From contig NZ_FQTY01000002.1 of assembly GCF_900128955.1 (NCBI RefSeq), forward strand, positions 370,742 to 434,741: 64,000 nt of DNA, in the 5' to 3' direction. The position numbers were made by a program, and so were the translations under genes. The notes under the pieces were generated by a model, which ran no database searches, was not told the DNA's origin, and saw only the letters and a list, made by a program, of their open reading frames with translations. Source of the stretch: Tissierella praeacuta DSM 18095 (GTDB lineage Bacteria; Bacillota; Clostridia; Tissierellales; Tissierellaceae). Positions 39,635 through 48,700 of this stretch are shown one piece after another. The stretch's first letter is position 1. Each line of letters opens with the position of its first letter.

Positions 39635-40159
39635 ATGATGAATATTATGATTGGCGTTTTTATCGTATTGATTATTATGTATATCGGCATTATCTTATTT
39701 GCAGGAGCAACATTTGTAAAAATAAGCTTATTTGCCATGGATAAGTTAGTGGTGTTTATAGCAAGTTGGTACTATACTCACCATTATTTTTCAGTAAAAT
39801 TTTCATCTGGATATGCCGTATATTTTTGGGATGTGTTAGCAGCAATATTTGCGGTAGTGATATATACAGTCCTATTTAAAATCATTCATAATAAACTTGG
39901 AGTGATTGGCAAAATTCTTAACTTAGCTATTTCATTTTTCAGTTCTATGACAGTATATTGTATTTTAGTACATGGATTTATTACAAATGGAAAATCCTAT
40001 TTTTTACCTCTGTTAAATCATGATTTGGCAAATCAGGTGGTCAACTATATCATAATCGCTATTATCTCCTTAGCTGTATGGAAAAGAAGGGAAGATTATC
40101 TTAGGGAAGCAGAAGGGGATAAAAAAGAATACTATATTGTAGAAAAAACAGAGGAATGA
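39635..40159 (+). CDS. Polytopic membrane protein of unknown function
   Basis: This protein of about 174 residues has four likely membrane segments: IGVFIVLIIMYIGIILFAG, VYFWDVLAAIFAVVIYTVLF, ILNLAISFFSSMTVYCILV and VVNYIIIAIISLAVW. A charged cytoplasmic tail follows. Starts at 39635, 39638 or 39647 are all possible. It lies alone between two terminators and faces the mob operon. No family recognised. Confidence 0.65.
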   Translation: MMNIMIGVFIVLIIMYIGIILFAGATFVKISLFAMDKLVVFIASWYYTHHYFSVKFSSGYAVYFWDVLAAIFAVVIYTVLFKIIHNKLGVIGKILNLAISFFSSMTVYCILVHGFITNGKSYFLPLLNHDLANQVVNYIIIAIISLAVWKRREDYLREAEGDKKEYYIVEKTEE

Positions 40160-40189
40160 TGAGAATTAAGCAGGCTTAAAAAACAAGGT

Positions 40190-40232
40190 GGGGGGATCGT
40201 TTTATCTAAGATTTAGATAAAAGTGATCTCCC
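40190..40232. terminator. Bidirectional terminator between the membrane protein and mobA
   Basis: GGGGGGATCGTTTTATCTAA...TTAGATAAAAGTGATCTCCC forms a long stem with T/A-rich flanks on both sides, between convergent genes. Confidence 0.8.
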
Positions 40233-40238
40233 TTCTTT

Positions 40239-41612
40239 TTATTTCTCCAAGTGATTATCAAGGTATAAATCTGTATTTTTCTTGGCTTGCTGCAATTCAT
40301 GGAGCATAGAGTTTTTGGCAGTGTATTCCGACATAAAAGAAGCTTTTGATTGGTCTAAAGTACTGTATTTATCGGCTAAAAACTTAATATCTGAGGTTTG
40401 ATACCCAGAGTTTTTAAGCTCTTTTAAGGCTATTTCATAGGCGATAATTTGAGGCTTATATTCTTCATAAAGGACAGCATCCTTTTTATTTTCCAAGTAC
40501 ATATCATAGATCAGTTGATTTTTATATAGGGTATTTTTATTTTCTATTGCAGAATATATGGATTGCATTTCTTTTTCTGTCTGTTTAATCTGATCCAAGA
40601 TTTTTTGTCTATCTGAAGCAAGCTCTTTTAGTCTTAAATCCAATCCTTCATAAGAGTTTATGCCATACCTTCTCATTTCATTTAAAGAGGAAGCCATTGT
40701 TTTCATATTATGTTTATCAGCCCATACCTCATAGCCTTTAGATGATTTTACTTTTTTATTGTTCTTTATATCTACAATAGTATTCATTTTTTTGTAGGAG
40801 CGTTTTTCATAATGACATTCCTGATTAACATAAATATGCTGTTTATTCGGATCTTCTATTCGTTCTTTAATTCTTTCTTTCGTATAATCTTCTCCAAGTA
40901 CACTTGCCTTTGCTCTTGTAAATCTGCCGATGTCTTTTTTATCTTTATGGCGGAATGAAAGATATTTGCCAATTTTAATTTCATAACCGAACTCCTCCAT
41001 TATTTTCAGAAATTCTTCATAAGTATTGGACTTTAAAATCGCTTTGTCGATAGCAAGCTGTAACTTATTTTTCCAAGAACTTCCCCTCTTAAATTCGCTA
41101 TATTCCATATAGCTTTTACCATTTGTAGAATATCTATTTTTGAATTTTTTATAGTGTTCATCAATAACGGATAAACCATTTTCTTTACAAAGTTCATCGC
41201 TGACCATTCTGATTTGATGATAACTTCTCTTATTGCTTTGATATGCTTTTCCAGATTCAAAGCTCACATTGTTGAATATAATATGGTTATGAAGATGCCC
41301 TTTATCAATATGGGTGGTAAGTACATACTCATACTTTCCTTGCAAGACTCTTTTGCATAACTCTAGTCCTACTTGATGTGCCTGTTCTGGTGTGGTTTCT
41401 CCTGGAGCAAATGCTTGGATTAAATGTCTTGCTAAGATTTTTGCCTTAGAATTACATTCTCTTTTTGTCTGTTCAAACTCAAGATGAGCCATTTTAGGAT
41501 TGCAACCAAAAGAGGAAATAAGGATTTTTTCATCTGTTTTATCCTCGTTCATAATGTAGTTAAGAGCTAAGCATAATGTTTTTTCTATGGGGTGAATCTT
41601 GGTAACAGCCAT
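40239..41612 (-). CDS. mobA: MobA/VirD2-family relaxase (MOB-P type)
   Basis: This 457-residue relaxase would nick the ICE at oriT and lead the strand into the recipient. The N-terminal nuclease domain has NPKMAHLEFEQTKR, ARHLIQAFAPGETTPEQAHQVG and the HUH-type motif HIDKGHLHNHIIFNN (about residues 97-115). The C-terminal half is helical. The gene overlaps mobC by a TAATG junction. It is the only unit on the minus strand. Confidence 0.93.
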   Translation of the reverse strand: MAVTKIHPIEKTLCLALNYIMNEDKTDEKILISSFGCNPKMAHLEFEQTKRECNSKAKILARHLIQAFAPGETTPEQAHQVGLELCKRVLQGKYEYVLTTHIDKGHLHNHIIFNNVSFESGKAYQSNKRSYHQIRMVSDELCKENGLSVIDEHYKKFKNRYSTNGKSYMEYSEFKRGSSWKNKLQLAIDKAILKSNTYEEFLKIMEEFGYEIKIGKYLSFRHKDKKDIGRFTRAKASVLGEDYTKERIKERIEDPNKQHIYVNQECHYEKRSYKKMNTIVDIKNNKKVKSSKGYEVWADKHNMKTMASSLNEMRRYGINSYEGLDLRLKELASDRQKILDQIKQTEKEMQSIYSAIENKNTLYKNQLIYDMYLENKKDAVLYEEYKPQIIAYEIALKELKNSGYQTSDIKFLADKYSTLDQSKASFMSEYTAKNSMLHELQQAKKNTDLYLDNHLEK

Positions 41613-41980
41613 TAGACTCCCTCCGTGTTTACGGTTTCTAAATTTCCTAACTCATATAGCTTCTTTCGCAAAGAATAAATGTCTTTTCCCTGTCTTTGAA
41701 GTAACTCTTTTATATCAAGAATATCCTCTTTATAAATCACACCGGTAGAGTTGACTCGTTTTGCAATCTGATTAATACTGCCTGTTATCCTGCCAACATT
41801 TGCAGACAGCTCTCGGAAAACTGTCATATCCAGTACGAAAATATCCTTACCTAAAACACACTTCATAATAAATTGACGCAAAGTTCTGCAACCGGAGAGC
41901 TTGTATTTGTTCTCTAAAATCTCTAGTTCATCATCTGAAAGCATTAAATAAATGCCATGTTTTCTCACTCTGTTTGTCAT
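41612..41980 (-). CDS. mobC: MobC-like relaxosome accessory protein
   Basis: This 122-residue protein has a ribbon-helix-helix-like N-terminus (RVRKHGIYLMLSDDELEILENKYKLSG) and a MobC-type C-terminus (RELSANVGRITGSINQIAKRVNSTG). The start at 41980 is set by AGGAGG followed by TTTTAGG and ATG; the longer open frame to 42106 runs into a leader hairpin and is not coding. It would bind oriT and help the relaxase. Confidence 0.88.
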   Translation of the reverse strand: MTNRVRKHGIYLMLSDDELEILENKYKLSGCRTLRQFIMKCVLGKDIFVLDMTVFRELSANVGRITGSINQIAKRVNSTGVIYKEDILDIKELLQRQGKDIYSLRKKLYELGNLETVNTEGV

Positions 41981-42026
41981 CCTAAAACCTCCTAAATTCA
42001 TATAACATAGTAAAAAGACAAAAGAA

Positions 42027-42068
42027 AAAACCTGTAAAATCAAGTATAAAACTTGACTTACAGGTTTT
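42027..42068 (-). terminator. Intrinsic terminator/attenuator in the mobC leader
   Basis: AAAACCTGTAA and TTACAGGTTTT form an 11-bp stem, with an inner TCAAGT/ACTTGA helix. On the minus strand it is followed by a U-rich run (TTTTTCTTTT). It lies about 45 bases upstream of the mobC start and downstream of any minus-strand promoter, so it probably attenuates the mob operon. Confidence 0.65.
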
Positions 42069-42260
42069 GCTTTATGGTATATTTCCTCATCGGAAATCTC
42101 CTGCATGGAGATAAAATAGTTATATAGAATACAAGAACATTATATCATTTTTGCAAGAAAGATTCAATGAGGGTAGCTGAACTTTTCTAAAAGATAGTTA
42201 GGTAACGCCATAAATCAAGGATACTCACATAGGGGTTTGGGGATACTCCCCAACAAGCAA

Positions 42261-42309
42261 AACGGAAAAAAAGAAGCAGCGGCACTCTGACCTGCTTAGT
42301 CCGTTTTTT
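42261..42309 (+). terminator. Two-part hairpin with T run in the oriT region
   Basis: AACGGA/TCCGTT outer stem and AAGCAG/CTGCTT inner stem with five T after it. It may be a terminator or part of oriT. Confidence 0.55.
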
Positions 42310-42310
42310 C

Positions 42311-42330
42311 GTAAGTGCATATGCACTTAC
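42311..42330. repeat. Perfect 20-bp palindrome
   Basis: GTAAGTGCATATGCACTTAC is fully self-complementary, 47 bases upstream of the regulator's promoter -35. It may be an operator for the XRE regulator or a relaxosome site. Confidence 0.85.
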
Positions 42331-42376
42331 TGTGCTTGCTCATATGGATATATTTTTTAAAATAGGCAATTTACAC

Positions 42377-42405
42377 TTGCTTTTTTCAAAAGTTAGGTAT
42401 ATAAT
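42377..42405 (+). promoter_or_regulatory. Promoter of the XRE regulator/lanthipeptide cluster
   Basis: TTGCTT (42377-42382), 17-base spacer, perfect TATAAT (42400-42405), 33 bases before the regulator ATG. Confidence 0.82.
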
Positions 42406-42437
42406 ACAATAAAATAAACAGAAAAGTAAGAAGGATA

Positions 42438-42665
42438 ATGGAAAATAGAATAAGGGATATTAGGAAAAGACAAAAAATAACGCAAAAAGAGATAGCTGAA
42501 AAAGTAAAGGTAACTAGACAATATGTAAGTCTATTAGAGAAAAGTGAAATTGAACCTTCTCTGAGGGTTGCACAAGGAATTGCAGAGTCACTCGGCTGTT
42601 GTTTATATTATGTTTTTGATATAGATGGAACAGGAAGATATGAGTGTTCGTATTGTAAAGTGTGA
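42438..42665 (+). CDS. XRE-family helix-turn-helix regulator
   Basis: This 75-residue protein has a classic Cro/C1-type fold: RDIRKRQKITQKEIAEKVKVTRQYVSLLEKSEIEPSLRVAQGIAESLGC. It lies at the head of the ABC/lanthipeptide cluster. No two-component LanRK pair is present, so this may be its only dedicated regulator. It might autoregulate through the palindrome at 42311-42330; that is inference. Confidence 0.9.
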   Translation: MENRIRDIRKRQKITQKEIAEKVKVTRQYVSLLEKSEIEPSLRVAQGIAESLGCCLYYVFDIDGTGRYECSYCKV

Positions 42666-42707
42666 TTAAAGAAGCTGCTGTGCTTTGGTCTTCTGCGAGG
42701 TGTTTCT

Positions 42708-43625
42708 ATGGAAAATACAATAAATATTGAAAATTTGAATAAGAAATACAAAGATTTAACTATAGTTAAATCAATAAATATGTTTGTGAATAAAGGAGAG
42801 ATATATGGTCTTCTAGGTAGAAACGGAGCAGGAAAAACTACTATAATGAAAATTATATTAGGATTAACGAAACCTACGAGTGGAAAGGTTACTGTGTTAG
42901 GAAAGGATACTAGTACAGTAGTTGGCAAGGACGTATTAAAAAAGGTTGGCTGTATAATAGAAACTCCTGGATTTTATTCAAATCTAACTGGGGCTGAAAA
43001 TCTAAAGATTTTTGCCAAGTTGAGAAATATTGATGAAAACTTGGTAAAAGAAGTCTTAGAATTGGTTAATTTATCCTATAATGATAGGAAGCTTTTTTCA
43101 AAATATTCGTTAGGAATGAAACAAAGATTAGCGATAGCTAATGCAATTATGCACAAACCTGAGGTATTGATTCTGGATGAGCCGATTAATGGATTAGATC
43201 CGATAGGTATTGCTGAGGTGCGGAATTTATTTAAAATGTTTAGACAGTCTGGTACAAGCATTTTAATATCAAGCCATATTTTGTCGGAATTAGAAAATTT
43301 AGCAGATAGGATAGGTATTATTAATGATGGTAATTTGATTGATGAAATAGATATGGTGAAGTGGCATGCTCAGAATAATGGATTTATTAAGATATATGCA
43401 GAGGATAAAGAAGCTGTAGTGAAGGCTTTGTTTAGTGTTGGTTTAAAAGAATATGAATTAGAAATCACTAGTAATGAGATTGTGGTGAAAGCCAAGAATG
43501 TAACTGTTTCAGAATTGAGTAAAATTTTTGCAAATAATAATGTAGATATTTCTGGAATAATAGAAAATAAAACTACTCTTGAGGATTATTTTAAAAAAGT
43601 TACAGGAGGTCAGGGGATTGGGTAG
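42708..43625 (+). CDS. lanF: ABC transporter ATPase, LanF-like immunity protein
   Basis: This 305-residue ATPase has Walker A GRNGAGKTTIMK (about 37-48), the signature YSLGMKQRLAIANAI, Walker B VLILDEPINGLDP and the H-loop ISSHILSELE. Its length and C-terminal extension match bacitracin/lantibiotic-type drug efflux ATPases. With two downstream permeases it forms a LanFEG-type exporter that would protect the producer from its own lanthipeptide. Confidence 0.88.
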   Translation: MENTINIENLNKKYKDLTIVKSINMFVNKGEIYGLLGRNGAGKTTIMKIILGLTKPTSGKVTVLGKDTSTVVGKDVLKKVGCIIETPGFYSNLTGAENLKIFAKLRNIDENLVKEVLELVNLSYNDRKLFSKYSLGMKQRLAIANAIMHKPEVLILDEPINGLDPIGIAEVRNLFKMFRQSGTSILISSHILSELENLADRIGIINDGNLIDEIDMVKWHAQNNGFIKIYAEDKEAVVKALFSVGLKEYELEITSNEIVVKAKNVTVSELSKIFANNNVDISGIIENKTTLEDYFKKVTGGQGIG

Positions 43626-44352
43626 GTTATTGATGACAGAATTGCAAAAAGGTAAAAGATCCAAATCGCTATACATATCTATTATACTTATTATTGCTTA
43701 CTTGTCAGTGGTAATATTCTATACAGTAAGTGCAGTTGGGTTGTTTGATAATTTTATGTATTTGTATAAATTTTCTCTGAGTTATATGGATTATTTGATT
43801 TTACCAATGGTTTTGCTGTCGTTTTTAACAAGCAGTTTTTCTTGTGAGTACAAAAGTGATACTATTAAGCATATTTGGACTATACCTATATCAAGGAGAA
43901 AATATTTTTTATCTAAATTGCTGTATATATTTTTAGTGGCTTTAGCTCTTATGGGAATCGTTTTTGTAACAGTATGTTTGGCAAGTTATTTTAGCAGGTT
44001 TCGTGAGAGTATGACATTTGATTTGATAATAAGATTTTTAGAATTGTGTGTGTCCAGTTCGCTTTTTGTTACAATGAGTATTATGCCGATATCAATCATT
44101 ACTATAGTTACAAAAGGCAATGGAGCTATTACTAACTTAGCTGGAAGTATTTATATAGTGATATCATTTTTTTTAATGAAGTATTTACAAGGATTTAGTC
44201 CGTTAGCAAGTGCGCCTCATATTATCTGGTATAAAAATTTTGAAGGGGTTCAAAATAATTCTAATGTAGTGTTTTTGTTATCTGATGTTATTTTGGTATT
44301 TTTTGTATATGTAGTTGTTTCATTGAAGGTATTAGAAGAGCAAGATATATAG
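43618..44352 (+). CDS. lanE: ABC permease, LanE-like immunity protein
   Basis: This 244-residue permease has about six membrane segments (ISIILIIAYLSVVIFYTV, YLILPMVLLSFLTSSF, FLVALALMGIVFVTVCLA, ...). A TTG start at 43618 follows AGGAGG (43604-43609) by 8 bases and overlaps the ATPase gene by 8 bases. It pairs with the next permease. Confidence 0.8.
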   Translation: MGRLLMTELQKGKRSKSLYISIILIIAYLSVVIFYTVSAVGLFDNFMYLYKFSLSYMDYLILPMVLLSFLTSSFSCEYKSDTIKHIWTIPISRRKYFLSKLLYIFLVALALMGIVFVTVCLASYFSRFRESMTFDLIIRFLELCVSSSLFVTMSIMPISIITIVTKGNGAITNLAGSIYIVISFFLMKYLQGFSPLASAPHIIWYKNFEGVQNNSNVVFLLSDVILVFFVYVVVSLKVLEEQDI

Positions 44353-44372
44353 ATTTATCAGGAGGAATTTGA

Positions 44373-45098
44373 ATGGTATATTTGGGCTTGGAAATGAAAA
44401 AAATGAAACGAAGGAAATTTTTACTGGTCTTGACTTTTGTTTGTTTCGTTACAGCTATTATACAATATGCAATGGGGAATATGACTTATTGTGGTGTGAA
44501 ATATGGTTCTGAAGTTGGTTGGTTTTTTAAAAATGGACTAACAACCAATTCTTATTATTTGCTTATACCGATTTTCTCCTTAGTTGGAATGGAATTATTT
44601 TTGCTGGAAGTTCGTAATAATACGCTTAATAATTTATTGAGTATACCTATAAGGAAAGGTGATTTAATAAAGTCTAAGATGTTGTTATTGTTTATAATAT
44701 CTGTTATTTACACAATGTTATTATTCTTGCTGATGTTTGTATTGGAGTTAAGCTTAAATATAAATTCATTAGATACTGGTATTGTATTTCTTTACATAGC
44801 GAGGTATTTAGTGCATGGAGTCATATGTTTTATTATCTCTGCTTTTATAGTTAGTATAATGTTATATTTGGAACAAAGCATTCAAGTAGCTGTTGTGACT
44901 GGATTTGTGCTTTCGTTTTTAGGAGTATTTATATCTCAGACAGAAATAGCATATATTTATTTTGTGAATGCAATGTTTTATATTTCGGGAGTTGTTGATT
45001 CTACAGTTTTTGAAAAGTTGATTGCAAGTAGTGTAGTGTTGTTTATTGCGGTGCTGGCTTTGTTTTTTTATGGTAAGAGTGTAAAACGAGAGTTCTAG
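44373..45098 (+). CDS. lanG: ABC permease, LanG-like immunity protein
   Basis: This 241-residue protein has six likely membrane segments (LLVLTFVCFVTAIIQYAMG, YYLLIPIFSLVGMELFLLEV, ...). It resembles the paired permeases of lantibiotic self-protection transporters. AGGAGG lies 9 bases before the ATG. It ends 74 bases before the lanthipeptide precursor. Confidence 0.8.
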   Translation: MVYLGLEMKKMKRRKFLLVLTFVCFVTAIIQYAMGNMTYCGVKYGSEVGWFFKNGLTTNSYYLLIPIFSLVGMELFLLEVRNNTLNNLLSIPIRKGDLIKSKMLLLFIISVIYTMLLFLLMFVLELSLNINSLDTGIVFLYIARYLVHGVICFIISAFIVSIMLYLEQSIQVAVVTGFVLSFLGVFISQTEIAYIYFVNAMFYISGVVDSTVFEKLIASSVVLFIAVLALFFYGKSVKREF

Positions 45099-45172
45099 GG
45101 TTCGATAAATAAAGTACGTGGTAAATCTTCGTGCTGTTATTTATAAATTTTTGAAGAAAGGAGGAAGCAAAG

Positions 45173-45400
45173 ATGTCAAAGAAAATAGAAAACTGGAAGA
45201 AATCCATTTATCTCAAAAGTGAAAATAATGATAATCCAGCTGGAGATATTTTTCGTGAATTATCTGACAATGAGATTGATGGAATAATGGCAGGCGGAAC
45301 AGCAAACTCATATTGCCATTGCTATTCAAATAAAGACTCTTGTGGTCATGGTTGCACAATAACTACAGAGTGTCCAGTCGCAACAGTAATTTGTTGCTAG
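45173..45400 (+). CDS. lanA: Class II lanthipeptide precursor (LanA)
   Basis: This 75-residue precursor has a leader (residues 1-42) with FRELSDNEIDGIMAGG, ending in the double-glycine site cut by C39 proteases. The 33-residue core has 7 Cys (core positions 6, 8, 15, 19, 25, 32, 33) and 8 Ser/Thr. It contains CTITTEC, matching the CTxTxEC lipid II-binding ring of mersacidin, plantaricin C and two-component alpha peptides, and ends VICC, like plantaricin C (..WVCC). The first half (..SYCHCYSNKDSCGHG..) is unlike peptides I know. AAAGGAGGAAG precedes the ATG. Confidence 0.93.
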   Translation: MSKKIENWKKSIYLKSENNDNPAGDIFRELSDNEIDGIMAGGTANSYCHCYSNKDSCGHGCTITTECPVATVICC

Positions 45401-45413
45401 TATGGGTGTTGCG

Positions 45414-45450
45414 AAACGAGAGGTAGGTGTTGCATCTGCCTCTCGTTTTG
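45414..45450 (+). terminator. Intergenic terminator/attenuator between lanA and lanM
   Basis: AAACGAGAGG (45414-45423) pairs with CCTCTCGTTT (45439-45448), a perfect 10-bp stem with weak T-rich tail. It probably gives much more lanA than lanM message. The rest of 45451-45749 holds no convincing gene. Confidence 0.8.
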
Positions 45451-45749
45451 TTTATTTGTAGTAGAAATGCTAAAATTAAGACTCATTTGTAGTGAAGGAA
45501 GACTTGATAATGTGAATATTAGTAAAAACTTATATAACAAAGAAGATGTTTATAATAGACCATAGTGAAATTTGCAAACGAAATAAATTAGTAACAGAGA
45601 TTGAAAATATGGGTGAGTTTAATCAATATGTTAGTTAGAAATTAACACTACTATAAAAATTGGAAAATACAAATTTATATAGTTTAAGAGAGTGTGAAAA
45701 AAAATAAATTTTTGATTAGAGAAAAAATTATTGTATAAGGAGAGTTAAT

Positions 45750-48700
45750 ATGAAATCATTAGAAGATTTTAAGAATGGTACTTACTCATTTGAAAGAAAT
45801 AAGTTTGATGGGAATATAGATGTTAATGGGAAAAAAATATCAGAAATAAGAAGTAAGTATTGGAAAGATTTTCTAGGAAATGAGTTTGGGAATTATGAAA
45901 AATATTTATCTAAGGAATTTAATATTAAAAGAAATGATTTTGAACAAATTTTATCTGAACAAGGTTTTTCGATCAAGAAATCAGAAGAAATTATTATGTG
46001 GGAGGATTTTATTGAGTTACTACAATCTTGTTATTGTGATGATGTTCAACTACATAACTTTTATGTTGTAAATGAAAAAAGTGAGAGGGTAAAACCTTTA
46101 TTCTATACATTTTATATTCCGTTTGTTAAAGTAGCTATATTTAAGCTAAAACGGTATATTAGAGATTATGATGTTACAGAAGATATTATAAATCAATTTA
46201 CAGTTCAACTATTAGATAAATTGACAAATATTAGTTATAGAACATTGATCTTGGAATTAAATATTGCAAAAGAAGAGGGAGAATTAAAAGGAGAAAGTAA
46301 GGAAGACAGGTATCAATATTTTTTGGAGTATTGCCTTATAGAGAAGTTTTGGGATTATCTTGAAGAATATCCTGTAATGTTTAGGTTAATGGTGGAAACT
46401 GTGAATAACTGGATTTTATCAACATCTGAGTTTATAGAACATTTCTATAAAGATTCTTTAGAACTTAATGATGTTTTTGGTATTTCGAATAGAATAAAAA
46501 AAGTAGACTTAAGCGTGTCTGACTCACATAACGGTGGAAAGTCTGTTATTATAGTTCACACAGATAATAATAAACTGGTAGTATATAAGCCAAGAAATTT
46601 AGAATTAGATGAAAATTTTCAAAAAACACTAAAATTATTTAATGAGGTTATGGGTAGTGAGCTGTATTCTATAAAAATACTTAACAAAGGTTCATATGGA
46701 TGGACAGAATATGTTATGCATGAGCCTTGTAAAGATGGATTTGATATGGAAACATATTACAAGGAATTAGGGGAATTACTATTCATTTTATATATTTTAA
46801 GGGGAAATGATATACATTATGAAAATATAATTGCACATGGAAAGCATCCTGTATTGATAGATTTAGAAACTGTATTTCACAACAAAACAAATGAATTTGA
46901 AAAAATGTCTGCTGCGGACAGAATATATGAAGTGATTGAAAATTCAGTAAGAAGAGTTGGCATATTGCCAAATATAATATGGGGTAAAGATGGTGATGTT
47001 GGAGTAGATGTGAGTGCTATGACAAATGAAGAAAATAAGGAAATTCCTATCGAAAGGGCAAGTATTTCAAGTATATTGACTGATGAAATGAGAATAGATT
47101 ATAGAAAATCAATATTAAAGAAAAAAAGTAATGCTCCTTTTGTAAGAGATGTCCAAATTGATGTTTCTAAATACAAACAGAATTTAAAGTATGGTTTTAT
47201 TAATAGTTATGAAAAATTTTTGACAGACAGTAATAAAATCAAGCTGAAAATTGATACAGAAAAGTACAATAATATTTATTCAAGACAGATAATGAGAGCA
47301 ACACAGTATTATTCATCTATGATACAACTGTCTTTTCATCCCGATTTTCTGCGCAGTGGATTAGATAGGGAAATGTTATTTTCAAGATTATGGATTCAAG
47401 TTGAGGAAGAAAATAAGTTGGAAAGAATTTCAGGGTTAGAATTTTTATCCATGTTGAAAAATGATATTCCAATGTTTTTATCAAAAATTAATTCTTGTGA
47501 CGTTCAAGATGGAAACGGAAAAATTGTTGAAAAGTTTTTTAAAAATAGTTCAGTTGATTTGGTTATAAAAAAGATAAATAATATTAATAAAAAGGATTTG
47601 AAGATACAATCTTTATTAATAACAACTGCCTTAAATTATGATCCAAAGTATAATTTTGCAGAAAATAAAGAAACAAAACATGAAAAAATATTAAAAATAA
47701 CAAAAAAACGCAGATCTTATAATGATATAAAAAAAGAGTTCATAGAAATATCTAGAAATATAGCTAATTATTTAATTGAAAATTCATTTATTGGTGATAA
47801 TGGGGATGTTAGTTGGATAGATATGAATATTGTTGGCGAAAAAACAAATGATTGGAATATGGTGCCAATAGGTCTTGATTTGTATAGTGGAGTTTCTGGA
47901 ATATTAATTTACTTTGTTTACTTATATAAAGAAACTAATAATAAAAAGTATTTGAATGTAGTAAGACAATGTTATGAAAGCATAAGAATTTATTTTGATA
48001 GAAAAGATAAATATGATAGAGATAAAGATAAAATACTTTTTGGTGGGTTTTCTGGAGAAACTCCATTAATATACGCTCTGATTATCCTAGAAAAAGAACT
48101 CGGGGATTTATTTAACTTGGTTGAAATTGAATCAATGAGAAACAGTGTATTATTGAGTTGTGAAGAAAATCTCAATAAAAGTAAAGATCATGATGTGATA
48201 ATTGGTTCTGCTGGAGTTATTGTAATACTTTTAAAATACTATGAGTTTACAAAAAAGAGGGAAATTTTAGATATTATCAAGGTTTATGCAGAAGAAATAA
48301 TAAAAGGCTTTGTAACAATGGATAATGGAGTCATAGCATGGCAAGGATCCTTTGCAAAAAGACCATTAGGAGGTTTTGCTCATGGGACATCAGGAATAGT
48401 TTGGGTGCTGGCTAAATTGTATGAACTTACGAAAGATGATAGATACTTAGATATTATAGAAAGAGGATTAAAGTATGAAGACATACTCTATCGAGCAAAT
48501 GTGAATAATTGGTCTGATCAGAGGGAAACTGATGATGGAATAAAATATGATGATATAGACAATAATATACCAGTAGCCTGGTGTCATGGAGCAAGTGGTA
48601 TTTTGTTAAATAGACTATGTTTAAAAAAAATGGATATTCCGCTTTCATCAAAGAGAAAGCAAAAAATTGAAGTAGATATTTTTAATGCAATTGAAACTTG

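Larger units (their letters stand above)
42150..42335. other. Putative oriT region upstream of mobC
   Basis: The region between mobC and the divergent regulator has dense secondary structure: an imperfect palindrome AACTTTTCTAAAAGATAGTT (42180-42199), a GGATACTCAC / GGGGATACTCCCC pair (about 42218-42252), a two-part hairpin and a 20-bp palindrome. A relaxase nick site is expected next to mobC. The exact nic base is not identified. Confidence 0.5.

Noticed and set aside
41981..42106. Upstream extension of mobC
   Set aside because: It covers the leader hairpin; the ATG at 41980 has a proper AGGAGG.
45472..45565. Short ATG frame of about 34 codons between lanA and lanM
   Set aside because: No ribosome site and no second double-glycine leader; not a second precursor.
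45880..46071. 63-codon frame inside lanM
   Set aside because: Shadow frame without ribosome site.
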